Positions 1-8,971 of a DNA stretch of 60,034 nucleotides are shown here, piece by piece. The notes under the pieces were generated by a model that made no database searches, had not been told where the DNA came from, and saw nothing but the letters and a program-made list of their open reading frames with translations. How positions within the stretch are numbered: position 1 is the stretch's first letter; every line of letters starts with the position of its first letter. The stretch lies in contig VBKI01000057.1 of NCBI GenBank assembly GCA_005879535.1, positions 10,951 to 70,984 on the forward strand, in the 5' to 3' direction. This stretch comes from Deltaproteobacteria bacterium (lineage in GTDB: Bacteria > Myxococcota > Myxococcia > Myxococcales > 40CM-4-68-19). Both the position numbers and the translations under genes were made by a program.

Positions 1-35
1 TAGCAAGTGCGCTCGCGCTGGCCGTTCCGGTCGCG

Positions 36-1325
36 ATGGCCCTCGGAATCGTCGTGCTGTACGTACGGGCGGCGAACGCGCACGAGTTCAAGCTCGAGAG
101 CTTGATGAACGCGTTCGTCAAGGTGGACGACCAGGAGCTGCACCTGGTCATCCGGCTGCCCTTGCACATCACCAGGACCGTCCGGTTTCCCGTCAAAGGT
201 GCCGAGATCGATCTCGCCAACGCTGGGCCGGCCACCCAACGGGTGGCGGAAGCCGTGGGCCACGACGTCATGATCTGGGAGGACACGCGGCTGCTGGTTC
301 CCAAGAGCGCCCTCGGCCGCCTCTCGCTGCCCTCGGATCGCTCTTTCGACAGTTATCAGGACGCGGTCGCGCACGTTGCGCAGCCGCCCGCCGCGGATGC
401 GGGCATCTACGTGGATCAGGGATACGTGGACGCGCACGTCACGTACGCCATCCAGTCGCCGCACTCGCGGTTCACGATCCGGACCACGATCGCTCCGGAG
501 CTGAAGGACTACTTGAAGCTCGCCGTCCGCTACCTGCCGCTCGGCGAGCAAGGGCGAGCGATGGTGATCACCAGCCGCTCCGGCGTGGTCCGCCTCAATC
601 CGGCCTGGTACCAGGCCGCCAGCGGCTTCGTAGGGCTCGGGATCGGGCACATCCTGAGCGGATTCGATCACCTGCTCTTCCTGTTCTGCCTGATCATCCC
701 CTTCCTCCGTTTCCGGCAGGTCGTCGGTATCGTCACGGCTTTCACCGTCGCGCACTCGTTCACGCTGCTCGGCTCGGCGTACGGGCTCGCCCCCACCGGC
801 GACTGGTTCCCGCCCTTCGTCGAGACGGCGATCGCCGCGTCCATCGTCTACATGGCCCTGGAGAACATCGTCGGCGCTGATCTGAAGAGGCGCTGGCTGG
901 TGACCGGGCTTTTCGGGCTCGTGCACGGCTTCGGCTTCTCCTACGGCCTGAAGGAAAATCTCCAGTTCGCCGGCACCCACCTGCTCGTCTCGCTGTTTTC
1001 GTTCAACGTCGGGATCGAGATCGGACAGGTCGCGGTGCTGGCCGTGATGCTGCCCGCGCTCGCGCTCCTCCGCCGGTACGTCCTTGCGGGGCGGATCGGA
1101 GTCATCATCCTCTCCGCGCTCATCGCGCACACGGGTTGGCACTGGATGATCGACCGTGGCGACATCCTCTGGAAGACGGAGTGGCCGCGGCTCGACGCGG
1201 CTTCATTCGCGATCCTCGCGCGCTGGGTTGCCGGGTTGCTCATTGCGGCTGCGGCCGTCCGGTTCATTGGGCGGCGCGCCGGTGCGTTCCTCTCGCGGAA
1301 GCCGGCCGCCCAGCGTCCGTCCTGA
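36..1325 (+). CDS. HupE/UreJ-family membrane protein, possibly 5'-partial
   Basis: The 429-residue protein has two parts. A hydrophobic leader ends near residue 14 (ANA-HEF) and is followed by an exported soluble region to about residue 190. The rest is a membrane domain with roughly seven segments. The membrane part carries family hallmarks: GIGHILSGFDHLLFL near residue 202, FTVAHSFTLL and HGFGFSYGL. HupE/UreJ proteins are nickel or other transition-metal permeases, but this two-part version is common beside unrelated genes and its substrate is unproven. The frame stays open and hydrophobic back to base 3, so the signal peptide and true start may lie outside the window. The gene ends 8 bp from the convergent TPR gene. 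Family assignment is firm; substrate is unknown. Confidence 0.85.
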   Translation: MALGIVVLYVRAANAHEFKLESLMNAFVKVDDQELHLVIRLPLHITRTVRFPVKGAEIDLANAGPATQRVAEAVGHDVMIWEDTRLLVPKSALGRLSLPSDRSFDSYQDAVAHVAQPPAADAGIYVDQGYVDAHVTYAIQSPHSRFTIRTTIAPELKDYLKLAVRYLPLGEQGRAMVITSRSGVVRLNPAWYQAASGFVGLGIGHILSGFDHLLFLFCLIIPFLRFRQVVGIVTAFTVAHSFTLLGSAYGLAPTGDWFPPFVETAIAASIVYMALENIVGADLKRRWLVTGLFGLVHGFGFSYGLKENLQFAGTHLLVSLFSFNVGIEIGQVAVLAVMLPALALLRRYVLAGRIGVIILSALIAHTGWHWMIDRGDILWKTEWPRLDAASFAILARWVAGLLIAAAAVRFIGRRAGAFLSRKPAAQRPS

Positions 1326-1333
1326 TCTCGACC

Positions 1334-3127
1334 TCATCGTGGGTCATCTGCGCGGCGGCGACCGCCGAGCGCAACGTCGAGATTTTTGCGCACCTCTGGC
1401 GATCCGGGGGCGATCTCCAGCGCCTGCCGGAACTGCTCGATCGCCTCGTCCAGGCGCCCGCTGCGGGCGAGCAGGATCCCCAGGTTGTTGTGCGCCTCCA
1501 GGAAGTCCGGCTGCATCTCTACGGCGCGACGGAGATGGGACACGGCAGGGAGCACCTGCCCGCGCGCGACGAGCGCCATGGCCAGGTTGTAGTGGATCCC
1601 GGCGCGGCCGGGCTCGCTCTCCAGGGCCTTGCGGTACTGGAAGATCGCTTCATCGAGATCGCCGCGGGCTGCGAGCGCGAAGCCGAGGTTGTTGCGCGCC
1701 TCGGCATAACCAGGACTGAGCTCGATCGCCTGGCGATAGTGGACGATCGCCTCGTCGGACTGCCCGCGACGGGCGAGCGCCAGCGCGAGGTTGTTGTGGG
1801 CCTCCGGATAACCGGGTTTGAGCTTCAGGGCCGTGCGGGCGAGGCCTTCGGCCTCGTCGGCTGCATCGCGCGAGATCAGCAAGCCCGCGAGATTGTTGTA
1901 GGCCATCCAGCACGCCGGGTTGCCCCGGATGGTCGCGCGGTAGAGCGTCTCCGCGTCCGCGTACAGGTGGCTTTGCTTCCAGGTCAGCGCGGCGAGGATC
2001 GCGAGGACGGCCAGGGACACGCCCTGACCCGCGCGACGTCGCGGCATCGACGCGATTCCGGAAGCTGCTAGCGCGATGATGCCGATGCTCGCCAGGTACT
2101 GGAAGTGATCGGCGACGAACGAGAAGAGGAACGGGTAGACGTCGAAGAAGCCGAGGGCGGGAAACAGCGTACCAAGGAAGAAGAGCGCCGCGGCGAGCGC
2201 GCCGGGAAAGCGTTTGCGCCGCGCCCACAGTCCACCGACGGCTGCGACTGCCGCCGCAGGGTAGAGATATTGGGAGAGGGCCACCGCATCGACGTTCCAG
2301 CGCGGATAGATGAAGACGAGGTCGGCAGGCCACACGAGCTTGCCGAGATAGAACCAGGCGGCGCGGCCGGCGATCAGGCCCCGCTGCGCGGCGCTGAGAT
2401 CGAATGCCGCGCCTTCGGCGCCCACCAGGCGCCGCTCCACCCAGATGGTGAACAGACCTGCCACCGCGCCGAGGGCGAAGAACGGGAGGAGCGGGACGAC
2501 GTCGCGCCGCCACGACGGCCGTCCGCGGCGCCACCAGTGCACCAGCAGAAGCGCGGCGGGCAGCGTCGCCGTCACGGTCTTGCTGCAGAGGGCGAGCGCG
2601 AAGAGAAGCAGCGCCAGCAGCCATGTCCGAAGCTGCCGCCGCTCCTCGAAATGCAGCCAGGCCAGCGCCGCGCCCAGATAGAAGACGGCGGAGAGCGTGT
2701 TCTTCAGCTCGGTGATCCATGCCACCGATTCCACGTGCACCGGGTGCAGCGCGAAGATGGCGGCCGCGAGATACGCGCCGGGCACGGCGAGCTTGCGCAG
2801 GTTGAGCGCCACCAGCAGAGCCGCGCCGAAGTGCAGCAGCACGGTGACGAGGTGATAGCCGGTGGGATCGTTTCCCCACAGCCGCTGCTGCAGCCAGAAC
2901 GCGCTGTGCACCAGCGGGTAGTGCTGTTGGGTGGCTCCGGGGTCGAACCAGATCCGCCACAGGCCTTGCCAGGAGCGCAGATCGCCGCGGGTCAGGTGGG
3001 CCGCGTCGTCCCAGAGGAAGCCGCCGCTCCAGGCTGGCCTGTAGACGAGGAGAATCGCTGCCAGCAGCGCGGCGAGGAACAGCCCGTCCCGTGGGCCGAA
3101 GGAACGGGCCGTTCCGCCGTCGACCAC
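1334..3127 (-). CDS. TMTC-like multi-spanning protein with C-terminal TPR repeats
   Basis: The GTG-started protein has 597 residues. About 400 N-terminal residues are polytopic membrane sequence with features of GT-C/TMTC-type mannosyltransferases: the GGFLWDDAAHL loop after the first segment, then LHPVHVESVAWITELKNT. About five tandem TPR units follow, with the NNLAxxLxxxGxxDEAIxxYRxALxxxPGYxEA pattern, to the C-terminus. The architecture suggests a membrane glycosyltransferase or a protein-glycosylation-associated scaffold, but neither lipid donor nor acceptor can be read from the sequence. It lies 3 bp downstream of the VOC gene on the same strand, so the membrane protein, VOC protein and this gene probably form one transcript. 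Confidence 0.8.
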   Translation of the reverse strand: MVDGGTARSFGPRDGLFLAALLAAILLVYRPAWSGGFLWDDAAHLTRGDLRSWQGLWRIWFDPGATQQHYPLVHSAFWLQQRLWGNDPTGYHLVTVLLHFGAALLVALNLRKLAVPGAYLAAAIFALHPVHVESVAWITELKNTLSAVFYLGAALAWLHFEERRQLRTWLLALLLFALALCSKTVTATLPAALLLVHWWRRGRPSWRRDVVPLLPFFALGAVAGLFTIWVERRLVGAEGAAFDLSAAQRGLIAGRAAWFYLGKLVWPADLVFIYPRWNVDAVALSQYLYPAAAVAAVGGLWARRKRFPGALAAALFFLGTLFPALGFFDVYPFLFSFVADHFQYLASIGIIALAASGIASMPRRRAGQGVSLAVLAILAALTWKQSHLYADAETLYRATIRGNPACWMAYNNLAGLLISRDAADEAEGLARTALKLKPGYPEAHNNLALALARRGQSDEAIVHYRQAIELSPGYAEARNNLGFALAARGDLDEAIFQYRKALESEPGRAGIHYNLAMALVARGQVLPAVSHLRRAVEMQPDFLEAHNNLGILLARSGRLDEAIEQFRQALEIAPGSPEVRKNLDVALGGRRRADDPR

Positions 3128-3130
3128 GGG

Positions 3131-3586
3131 CTACTTCTTCGACATCTTCGCGACGAAGTCGTCCTGCGCCTTCTTCATCTCCGCCGGGCTCATGTCCTTC
3201 ACGTGCTGCGCCAGCACCCACTGGTTGCCCCAGCGGTCGTGCACTTCCGCGATGCGGTCGCCCCAGAACATGTCGCTTGGCGGCGTTGCCACCTTGAGAC
3301 CGGCCCCCTTTGCCCGCTCGAACGCGCGGTCCACGCCCTCGGTGTAGATCCACAGCCTGATCTGCTTCGGCGTCTGCGGCATCTCGGGCATCGCGTCGTT
3401 GCAGAAGATTGCCGAATCTCCGACGCGAAGCTCGGCGTGCCAGATCTTCTTCCCGCTCGGATCCGGGGCGCGGAACCGCTCCTCGGCGCCGAACGCTTTC
3501 TTCCAGGTTTCGATCGCCTCCGCGCAACCATCGACGGTGAGCGCTGGGGTGACGCTGTGCAGCCCCTCGGGGATTGCCTTCGGCAT
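3131..3586 (-). CDS. VOC-superfamily (PhnB/glyoxalase-like) protein
   Basis: The 151-residue product has the beta-alpha-beta-beta-beta layout of the vicinal oxygen chelate fold. ALTVDGCAEAIETWKKAFGA opens the first module, and IAEVHDRWGNQWVLAQ carries the typical D-x-x-GNxW end of a PhnB-type protein. The start at 3586 (MPKAIPEG) was chosen because a strong GGAGGT lies about 8 bp upstream; a longer frame reaches 3613 without support. The role is not determined: PhnB-like VOC proteins include bleomycin- or fosfomycin-resistance-like, lyase and unknown members. It sits between a small membrane protein and the TMTC-like gene. Confidence 0.88.
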   Translation of the reverse strand: MPKAIPEGLHSVTPALTVDGCAEAIETWKKAFGAEERFRAPDPSGKKIWHAELRVGDSAIFCNDAMPEMPQTPKQIRLWIYTEGVDRAFERAKGAGLKVATPPSDMFWGDRIAEVHDRWGNQWVLAQHVKDMSPAEMKKAQDDFVAKMSKK

Positions 3587-3614
3587 GCTTCCACCTCCGG
3601 TGAGGCGGCGCATC

Positions 3615-4103
3615 CTACTCCAAGGCGTTGGGCTCCGGATCCGGATACGCGCGCAGCGAGCGGGCGATCAGGCCCATTCCGCCGGCGAGCAGCCCGAACA
3701 TCAGAAGAGTGTTGAACAGGGTGGTCGGCGCCCACTGGATGGAGAGGCTCATCAGGACCGCAGCGAGGATGGTGAGCAGGCCACCGATGGAGAGGATCCA
3801 ACCCAGCTTGCTCTTGCCGTCGAAGAACAGGACACCGATGCCGATCAGGAGCGGCAGCATCGTCAGGCCGAAGCCCGCCGTCCGGTTTCCTCCCCAGAGA
3901 CCGAAGAAGGTGTACGAGGAAGTCACCTGCACCTGGTTCAGGATCAGGTAGCCGCCGAGCACCGTCAGGATCAGACCGACGAAGAACGTGCCGAAGCCGC
4001 CGGGCGTGCCACCGGCCCCACGGAGACGTCGACCGCGCACCAGCGCTTTCGCCTCTTCCAGCTCCGCGAGATCAGCCGCGCGCTTCTCGTCCGCCATCGC
4101 CAT
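3615..4103 (-). CDS. Four-segment integral membrane protein, function unknown
   Basis: The 162-residue protein starts with a charged cytoplasmic stretch (residues 1-30) that includes EELEEAKALVRGRR-like helix content and a short Gly-rich hinge. Four hydrophobic segments follow, near residues 37-55, 75-93, 98-118 and 128-147. It ends in a short acidic tail. I recognise no family motif. It is the first gene of a leftward group with the VOC and TMTC-like genes (28 bp to the VOC start). Divergent from the TRAP operon, it shares the 110-bp region 4104-4213 that should hold both promoters. Confidence 0.72.
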   Translation of the reverse strand: MAMADEKRAADLAELEEAKALVRGRRLRGAGGTPGGFGTFFVGLILTVLGGYLILNQVQVTSSYTFFGLWGGNRTAGFGLTMLPLLIGIGVLFFDGKSKLGWILSIGGLLTILAAVLMSLSIQWAPTTLFNTLLMFGLLAGGMGLIARSLRAYPDPEPNALE

Positions 4104-4213
4104 GGCGCCATCTTATCGTGGCGGCCGGGCTTGACTAATCCGCTGTGGAAGCGCGAGTTGGGGCGACGAAAGTCGGATGCAGGCCCACCGCAGGCCACAG
4201 CAAGGGGGAAAGC

Positions 4214-5380
4214 ATGAAGCAGCTCAAGACGGGGCAGGACAAACGCGTCTCTCGCCGCTCCCTCCTGAAAGGCAGCGCCGCCGCGGCGGCGGGAGCGGCA
4301 ACCCTGGGATTCCCGGCGATCGTCAAGGCCCAGGGGCCAATCGCCATGCGCTGGCAGAGCACCTGGCCGCAGAAGGACATCTTCCACGAGTACGCGCTCG
4401 ACTACGCCAAGAAGGTCAACGACATGACCGGCGGCGACCTCAAGATCGAGGTGCTGCCGGCGGGCGCGGTGGTCCCCGCGTTCGGACTGCTGGACGCGGT
4501 GTCCAAGGGCACGCTCGACGGCGGACACGGCGTGCTCGTGTACCACTACGGCAAGCAGCAGGCGCTGGCGCTCTGGGGATCGAGTCCCGCGTTCGGCATG
4601 GACGCGAACATGCTGCTCGCCTGGCACAAGTACGGCGGCGGCAAGGAGCTGCTCCAGAAGCTCTACAATTCCATCAACGCGAACGTCGTCTCCTTCCCGT
4701 ACGGCCCGATGCCCACGCAGCCGCTGGGCTGGTACAAGAAGCCGATCACCAAGCCCGACGACTTCAAGGGACTGAAATTCCGGACGGTGGGCATCTCCAT
4801 CGACCTGTTCACGGGAATGGGCGCCGCGGTCAATGCGCTTCCGGGCTCGGAGATCGTGCCGGCTTTGGACCGCGGCCTGATCGAGGCGGCCGAGTTCAAC
4901 AACGCGACCTCCGACCGCATCCTCGGTTTCCCCGACGTCTCCAAGACCTGCATGCTGCAGAGCTATCACCAGAGCGCGGAGCAGTTCGAGATCCTCTTCA
5001 ACAAGGGGAAATTCGACGCGCTGCCGGACAAGATGAAGGCGATCATCGCGAACGCGGTGGAGGCCGCGTCGGCGGACATGTCCTGGAAGGCCATCGACCG
5101 CTACTCCAAGGACTACGTCGAGCTGCAGACCAAGGACAAGGTCAAGTTCTTCCGGACCCCGGACTCAGTCCTGCAGAAGCAGCTCGAGGTGTTCGACACC
5201 GTCCAGGAGAAGAAGTCGGCCGAGAACCCGATCTTCAAGGAGATCGTCGAATCCCAGCGCAAGTTCGCCGAGCGCGCCGTGAAGTGGGACCTGGACACGA
5301 ACGTTCCACGGCGCATGGCCTACAACCACTACTTCGGAAAGGCGCCGAAGGCCGCGACCCCCGCCGGGAAGAAGACCTAG
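4214..5380 (+). CDS. dctP: TRAP transporter solute-binding protein (DctP family)
   Basis: This 388-residue periplasmic binding protein begins with a twin-arginine signal (SRRSLLKG, then an Ala-rich core and a KAQ cleavage site), so it is probably exported folded by Tat. The mature part has DctP features: MRWQSTWPQKD, the FKGLKFRTVG segment that supplies the substrate-carboxylate arginine, and an ALDRGLIEAAEFN motif. The relatives it resembles most bind carboxylates such as 2-oxoacids or mandelate-like compounds; the substrate here is not certain. The ATG at 4214 follows an AAGGGGGAA ribosome site. It is followed by a strong hairpin, then dctQ and dctM on the same strand. Confidence 0.93.
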   Translation: MKQLKTGQDKRVSRRSLLKGSAAAAAGAATLGFPAIVKAQGPIAMRWQSTWPQKDIFHEYALDYAKKVNDMTGGDLKIEVLPAGAVVPAFGLLDAVSKGTLDGGHGVLVYHYGKQQALALWGSSPAFGMDANMLLAWHKYGGGKELLQKLYNSINANVVSFPYGPMPTQPLGWYKKPITKPDDFKGLKFRTVGISIDLFTGMGAAVNALPGSEIVPALDRGLIEAAEFNNATSDRILGFPDVSKTCMLQSYHQSAEQFEILFNKGKFDALPDKMKAIIANAVEAASADMSWKAIDRYSKDYVELQTKDKVKFFRTPDSVLQKQLEVFDTVQEKKSAENPIFKEIVESQRKFAERAVKWDLDTNVPRRMAYNHYFGKAPKAATPAGKKT

Positions 5381-5407
5381 CGCTCCGTGACCTCGGCCCG
5401 CAAAGCC

Positions 5408-5433
5408 AGCCACCCGGTCCCCGCCGGGTGGCT
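5408..5433 (+). promoter_or_regulatory. Intercistronic hairpin between TRAP binding protein and dctQ
   Basis: A perfect 10-bp inverted repeat (AGCCACCCGG / CCGGGTGGCT) surrounds a 6-nt loop, 27 bases after the dctP stop and 18 bases before the dctQ start. No T-tract follows, so it is not a classical terminator. Such hairpins after binding-protein genes often protect the upstream mRNA and keep the binding protein more abundant than the permease. That role is inference here. Confidence 0.6.
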
Positions 5434-5451
5434 GCGATCTTCTGACCGCAG

Positions 5452-6114
5452 ATGAGCGCCCAGGCCGTGATCCGCGCGGTCGACCGCGTCAGCTATTTCT
5501 CCGGCAAGGCCTTCGCCTGGCTGATCGTCGCGCTCACCTTCGTGGTCTCGGTCGAAGTGTTCAAGCGATACATCCTCAACGCGCCCACAGCGTGGATCTT
5601 CGACTTCACCAACATGCTGTACGGCACGCTGTTCATGATGTGCGGCGCCTACACCCTGGCCCAGGGCGGGCACGTGCGCGCGGATTTCGTCTACACGTAT
5701 CTGCGGCCCCGGACGCAGGCGGCGCTCGACCTGGCCCTGTACTTCCTCTTCTTCATTCCGGGGATCCTCGGACTGATCTACGCGGGTTACGACTACGCGG
5801 CGCTGTCCTGGCGGATCGGGGAACATTCGACCGTCACGGCCGAGGGCCCGCCGGTCTACCACTTCAAAACGGTAATCCCGATCGCGGGCGCCCTGGTCAT
5901 GCTGCAAGGGTTGGCGGAGATCGTCCGGTGCTTCGAGTGCCTGCGGACGGGGGCGTGGCCTTCCCGGCTCTCCGACGTCGAGGAGATCGACGTGATCGAC
6001 ACGCAGCTGTCGAAGAGCGAGTACGTGGACGAGGAGTCGCGCCGCGTCGCCATGGACTCGGCGAAAGCGATCGACGAGGCCGCGCGCCACCGCACCGTAG
6101 GGAAGGCGCCGTGA
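5452..6114 (+). CDS. dctQ: TRAP transporter small permease (DctQ family)
   Basis: The 220-residue protein has four predicted membrane segments in the DctQ arrangement: residues about 18-38, 50-70, 90-110 and 138-158. It carries the family's FTNMLYGTLFMMCGAYTLAQ and GHVRADFVY signature around residues 48-85. A hydrophilic, acidic C-terminal tail of about 50 residues is longer than usual. Its TGA overlaps the GTG start of dctM (GTGA), which shows translational coupling. Together with DctM it forms the secondary, ion-gradient-driven TRAP permease. Confidence 0.92.
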   Translation: MSAQAVIRAVDRVSYFSGKAFAWLIVALTFVVSVEVFKRYILNAPTAWIFDFTNMLYGTLFMMCGAYTLAQGGHVRADFVYTYLRPRTQAALDLALYFLFFIPGILGLIYAGYDYAALSWRIGEHSTVTAEGPPVYHFKTVIPIAGALVMLQGLAEIVRCFECLRTGAWPSRLSDVEEIDVIDTQLSKSEYVDEESRRVAMDSAKAIDEAARHRTVGKAP

Positions 6115-8168
6115 GCAGCCCGGCGCTGGGCCTCACCATGCTGGGCCTCATCGTGATCGCGATCATGATGGGCTTTCCGACCGCCTTCACGCTGATGGGC
6201 CTGGGGATGATCTTCGGCTACATCGCGTTCCTCGCCCCCGGGTTGCCCTGGTACGACAACCGGATCTTCGATCTGATCGTGCAGCGGACCTATGGGGTGA
6301 TGACGAACGACACCCTGCTCTCGGTCCCGCTGTTCGTCTTCATGGGCTACATCATGGAAAGGGCCGCGCTGGTGGACAAGATGTTCCACAGCGTGCAGCT
6401 CGCGTTCCGGCGGATCCCCGCTTCGCTGGCGGTCACCACGCTCCTGGTCTGCGCCTTCTGGGGCATCGCCTCGGGCATCGTCGGCGCCGTCGTGGTCCTG
6501 ATGGGAGTGATCTCGCTGCGCCCGATGCTGCGCGCAGGCTACGACATCAAGCTCGCTTCGGGAGTGATCACGGCGGGCGGGACGCTCGGCATCCTCATTC
6601 CGCCCTCGGTGATGCTGATCGTCTACGCGGCGGTGGCCGGACAGTCCATCGTCAAGCTGTACGCGGCGGCCATGCTGCCCGGTTTCTTCCTCACCTTCCT
6701 GTACCTCGTGTACGTTCTCGGCTGGGCTGTCATCAATCCGAAGATCGCGCCCAAATTGCCGCCCGACCAGTACAAGATCGCCGTGCCGGAGTATCTCCGC
6801 CGGCTGGAGCGCGGCCCGTCGCGCCGCGTGGTTCCCGGCCTGATCGCGGCGGTGTTCCGTCCGAGCCTGGTGGACGGCGCCGTCCGGTCCGAGGGAAAGC
6901 CTGCCTCGTACGGGCTCATCTGGAAGAACGTGCTGGCGGTGCTGGTCCCGCTCGTCCTGGCTCTCGGCACGTTCGCGGCCGGGTGGTGGTACGTGGTCAT
7001 CCACAACGCCCCGCAGGAAGGTGTGGCGCGGCCTGCCGCCGTCGCCGCAGCGACGCGCAATCCTCCGGCCAATCCCGTGGGCCCCCCCGCCGACGAGCAG
7101 CTAGAGGAATTGGGCTCGGCGGCGCCAGCGGAAGCGGCCTCCTCTGCCACCCAGGACGGTCCGCCCGAGGAGATGACTTCCCTGGCCGAACCCGCCCCGA
7201 CGAAGGGCGGCAGCCACGTTCCCGAGCATTTCTACCAGTGGCTCTGGGGACTGGCGGCGCTGACGGCGCTGCTGCTCGCAATCTACTACTGGCGCATGGA
7301 CGGCGAGCAGCTCGAGATCCTGAAGGAGCTGATCGCGTCGGTGGTCCCCCTCGGAGTGCTGACGTTCGTGGTGCTGTCAGTGATCCTGTTCGGGATCACC
7401 ACCGCGACGGAGTCGGCGGCGATCGGCGCGCTCGGCGCCCTGTACCTGGCCGTGATGGCCCGGTACCCGCGCCAGGTGGGATGGTGGACGCTCGTCGGGG
7501 CCGTCTTCGGCGGCGGGCTCGCCGTCTTGCGGGGCGCGTGGGACAGATCCGACTTCCTCGATCATTTCATCACCATCCTGGTCTCGGCATTCATCGGAGC
7601 GACGTTCGTCGGCACCGTCGTGCCGGGTCTCAGCAATCTGCGCAGGTCGCCGGAGCTCCGCGAGAACCTCAAGCAGGCCACCTTCCTCACCGCGAAGACG
7701 ACGGCGATGGTTTGCTGGCTCTTCGTCGGCTCGGCGCTGTTCTCCGCCGTCTTCGCGCTGCACGGCGGCCAATCGCTGATCGAGCGTTGGGTGCTGGGGA
7801 TGAACCTGTCGCCGGTCGGGTTCCTGGTCATCGCCCAGCTGATCATCTTCCTTCTCGGCTGGCCGCTCGAATGGACGGAGATCATCGTGATCTTCTGCCC
7901 GATCTTCATCCCGCTTCTGACCCACTTCCAGATCGATCCGATTCTCTTCGGCACCATGGTCGCCGTGAACCTGCAGGCGGCGTTCCTTTCTCCCCCCGTT
8001 GCGATGTCCGCGTTCTACCTGAAAGGGGTCGCGCCAAAGCACGTCACGCTGAACCAGATCTTCGCCGGGATGATGCCGTACATGGTGATCGTCCTCATCT
8101 GCCTGGTGTTCATGTACGTCTGGCCGGGGATGACGCTCTGGCTTCCGGAATTCCTGTACGGCGGCTGA
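6111..8168 (+). CDS. dctM: TRAP transporter large permease (DctM family) with large internal insertions
   Basis: The GTG at 6111 overlaps the dctQ stop and gives 685 residues, against about 430 for an ordinary DctM. The N-terminal half (to about residue 220) has FVFMGYIMERAALVDKM, the GIASGIVGAVVV region and GGTLGILIPPSVMLIVYA. The C-terminal part has TTATESAAIGALGALYLAV, TAKTTAMVCWLFVGSALFS and LGWPLEWTEIIVIFCPIF. Between them lie two extra membrane spans flanking a Pro/Ala/Glu-rich linker (about residues 295-370). A second insertion, about residues 460-520, has further hydrophobic segments. It belongs to the ion-transporter superfamily and moves the DctP-delivered solute. The core motifs are intact, so it is probably functional. 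Confidence 0.9.
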   Translation: MSSPALGLTMLGLIVIAIMMGFPTAFTLMGLGMIFGYIAFLAPGLPWYDNRIFDLIVQRTYGVMTNDTLLSVPLFVFMGYIMERAALVDKMFHSVQLAFRRIPASLAVTTLLVCAFWGIASGIVGAVVVLMGVISLRPMLRAGYDIKLASGVITAGGTLGILIPPSVMLIVYAAVAGQSIVKLYAAAMLPGFFLTFLYLVYVLGWAVINPKIAPKLPPDQYKIAVPEYLRRLERGPSRRVVPGLIAAVFRPSLVDGAVRSEGKPASYGLIWKNVLAVLVPLVLALGTFAAGWWYVVIHNAPQEGVARPAAVAAATRNPPANPVGPPADEQLEELGSAAPAEAASSATQDGPPEEMTSLAEPAPTKGGSHVPEHFYQWLWGLAALTALLLAIYYWRMDGEQLEILKELIASVVPLGVLTFVVLSVILFGITTATESAAIGALGALYLAVMARYPRQVGWWTLVGAVFGGGLAVLRGAWDRSDFLDHFITILVSAFIGATFVGTVVPGLSNLRRSPELRENLKQATFLTAKTTAMVCWLFVGSALFSAVFALHGGQSLIERWVLGMNLSPVGFLVIAQLIIFLLGWPLEWTEIIVIFCPIFIPLLTHFQIDPILFGTMVAVNLQAAFLSPPVAMSAFYLKGVAPKHVTLNQIFAGMMPYMVIVLICLVFMYVWPGMTLWLPEFLYGG

Positions 8169-8179
8169 GCACTCGCCCG

Positions 8180-8947
8180 TCAGAAACCTGCGAGGAGCGC
8201 ATCGAGACGCCAGCGCGCCTGCACGAGCTCATCGTGCGAGAGCTCCTGATACATGTAGTACAGCTGCAGCACCTCGTGGGCTCGCTTCCGCAATGCCTTC
8301 GATGGACGCAGCGGGTTGCGCTTGCGCGGCGCGGGCAGCATCGCGGCGAGGATCGCCGACTCTTCGGGCAGCAGCTGCGAGGCCGGCTTCTCGAACCAGA
8401 CCCGCGCAGCGGCGTCTGCGCCGTAGATGCCGTCTCCCCATTCGGCGATGTTCAAGTACAGCTCGAGCACACGCAGCTTCCCCAGATTCTCCAGGCGGCG
8501 CGCCAGGATCACCTCCCGGACCTTCCTCCACAACGTCCGTTCCTCGCCGAGCCAGAGATTTTTCGCCAGCTGCTGGGTGATGGTCGACGCGCCGCGGTGG
8601 AAGTGGCCGTCCTCGACGGCGGTCGTCAGCGCGATCTTCGTCTGCTCGACGTCGATCCCGTCGTGCTCGAAAAAGCGGGCATCCTCGCTGTGAACTACGG
8701 CGAGCTGCAGCCAGGGGGAGATCCGGGTGAGCGGCACCCAATGCTGGTTGCGCCGCGCCGCGCGGCCCTGTTCGCGGGCCTCCTCCGCGCGTGCCTCGAT
8801 CAGGGCGGTGGTCGAAGGGTTCCCGCGCCGGAAAGGCGCGGCAGACGGAAGCGTGGTCCAGAGGGAACCAGCTCCTGCCAGCAGGCAAAAGAAGATGACG
8901 GCCGCCGTGCTGCCCGCAGGCCGTAGTGCCGATGCTTCGAACGCCAT
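8180..8947 (-). CDS. mtgA: Monofunctional biosynthetic peptidoglycan transglycosylase (GT51)
   Basis: The 255-residue protein has a single N-terminal membrane anchor (about residues 12-32) followed by a GT51 domain. Recognisable motifs are VHSEDARFFEHDGID with the catalytic glutamate, RGASTITQQLAKNLWL, and RRLENLGKLRVLELYLNIAEWG, then the GIYGADAAARVWFEKPA segment. It polymerises lipid II into glycan strands on the periplasmic face of the inner membrane. No transpeptidase domain is present, and the length fits MtgA. It ends 11 bp from the convergent dctM gene and is divergent from the MFS gene with only 24 bp between them. Confidence 0.94.
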   Translation of the reverse strand: MAFEASALRPAGSTAAVIFFCLLAGAGSLWTTLPSAAPFRRGNPSTTALIEARAEEAREQGRAARRNQHWVPLTRISPWLQLAVVHSEDARFFEHDGIDVEQTKIALTTAVEDGHFHRGASTITQQLAKNLWLGEERTLWRKVREVILARRLENLGKLRVLELYLNIAEWGDGIYGADAAARVWFEKPASQLLPEESAILAAMLPAPRKRNPLRPSKALRKRAHEVLQLYYMYQELSHDELVQARWRLDALLAGF

Positions 8948-8971
8948 CGCATCGAGTATAAACGCGACCCC

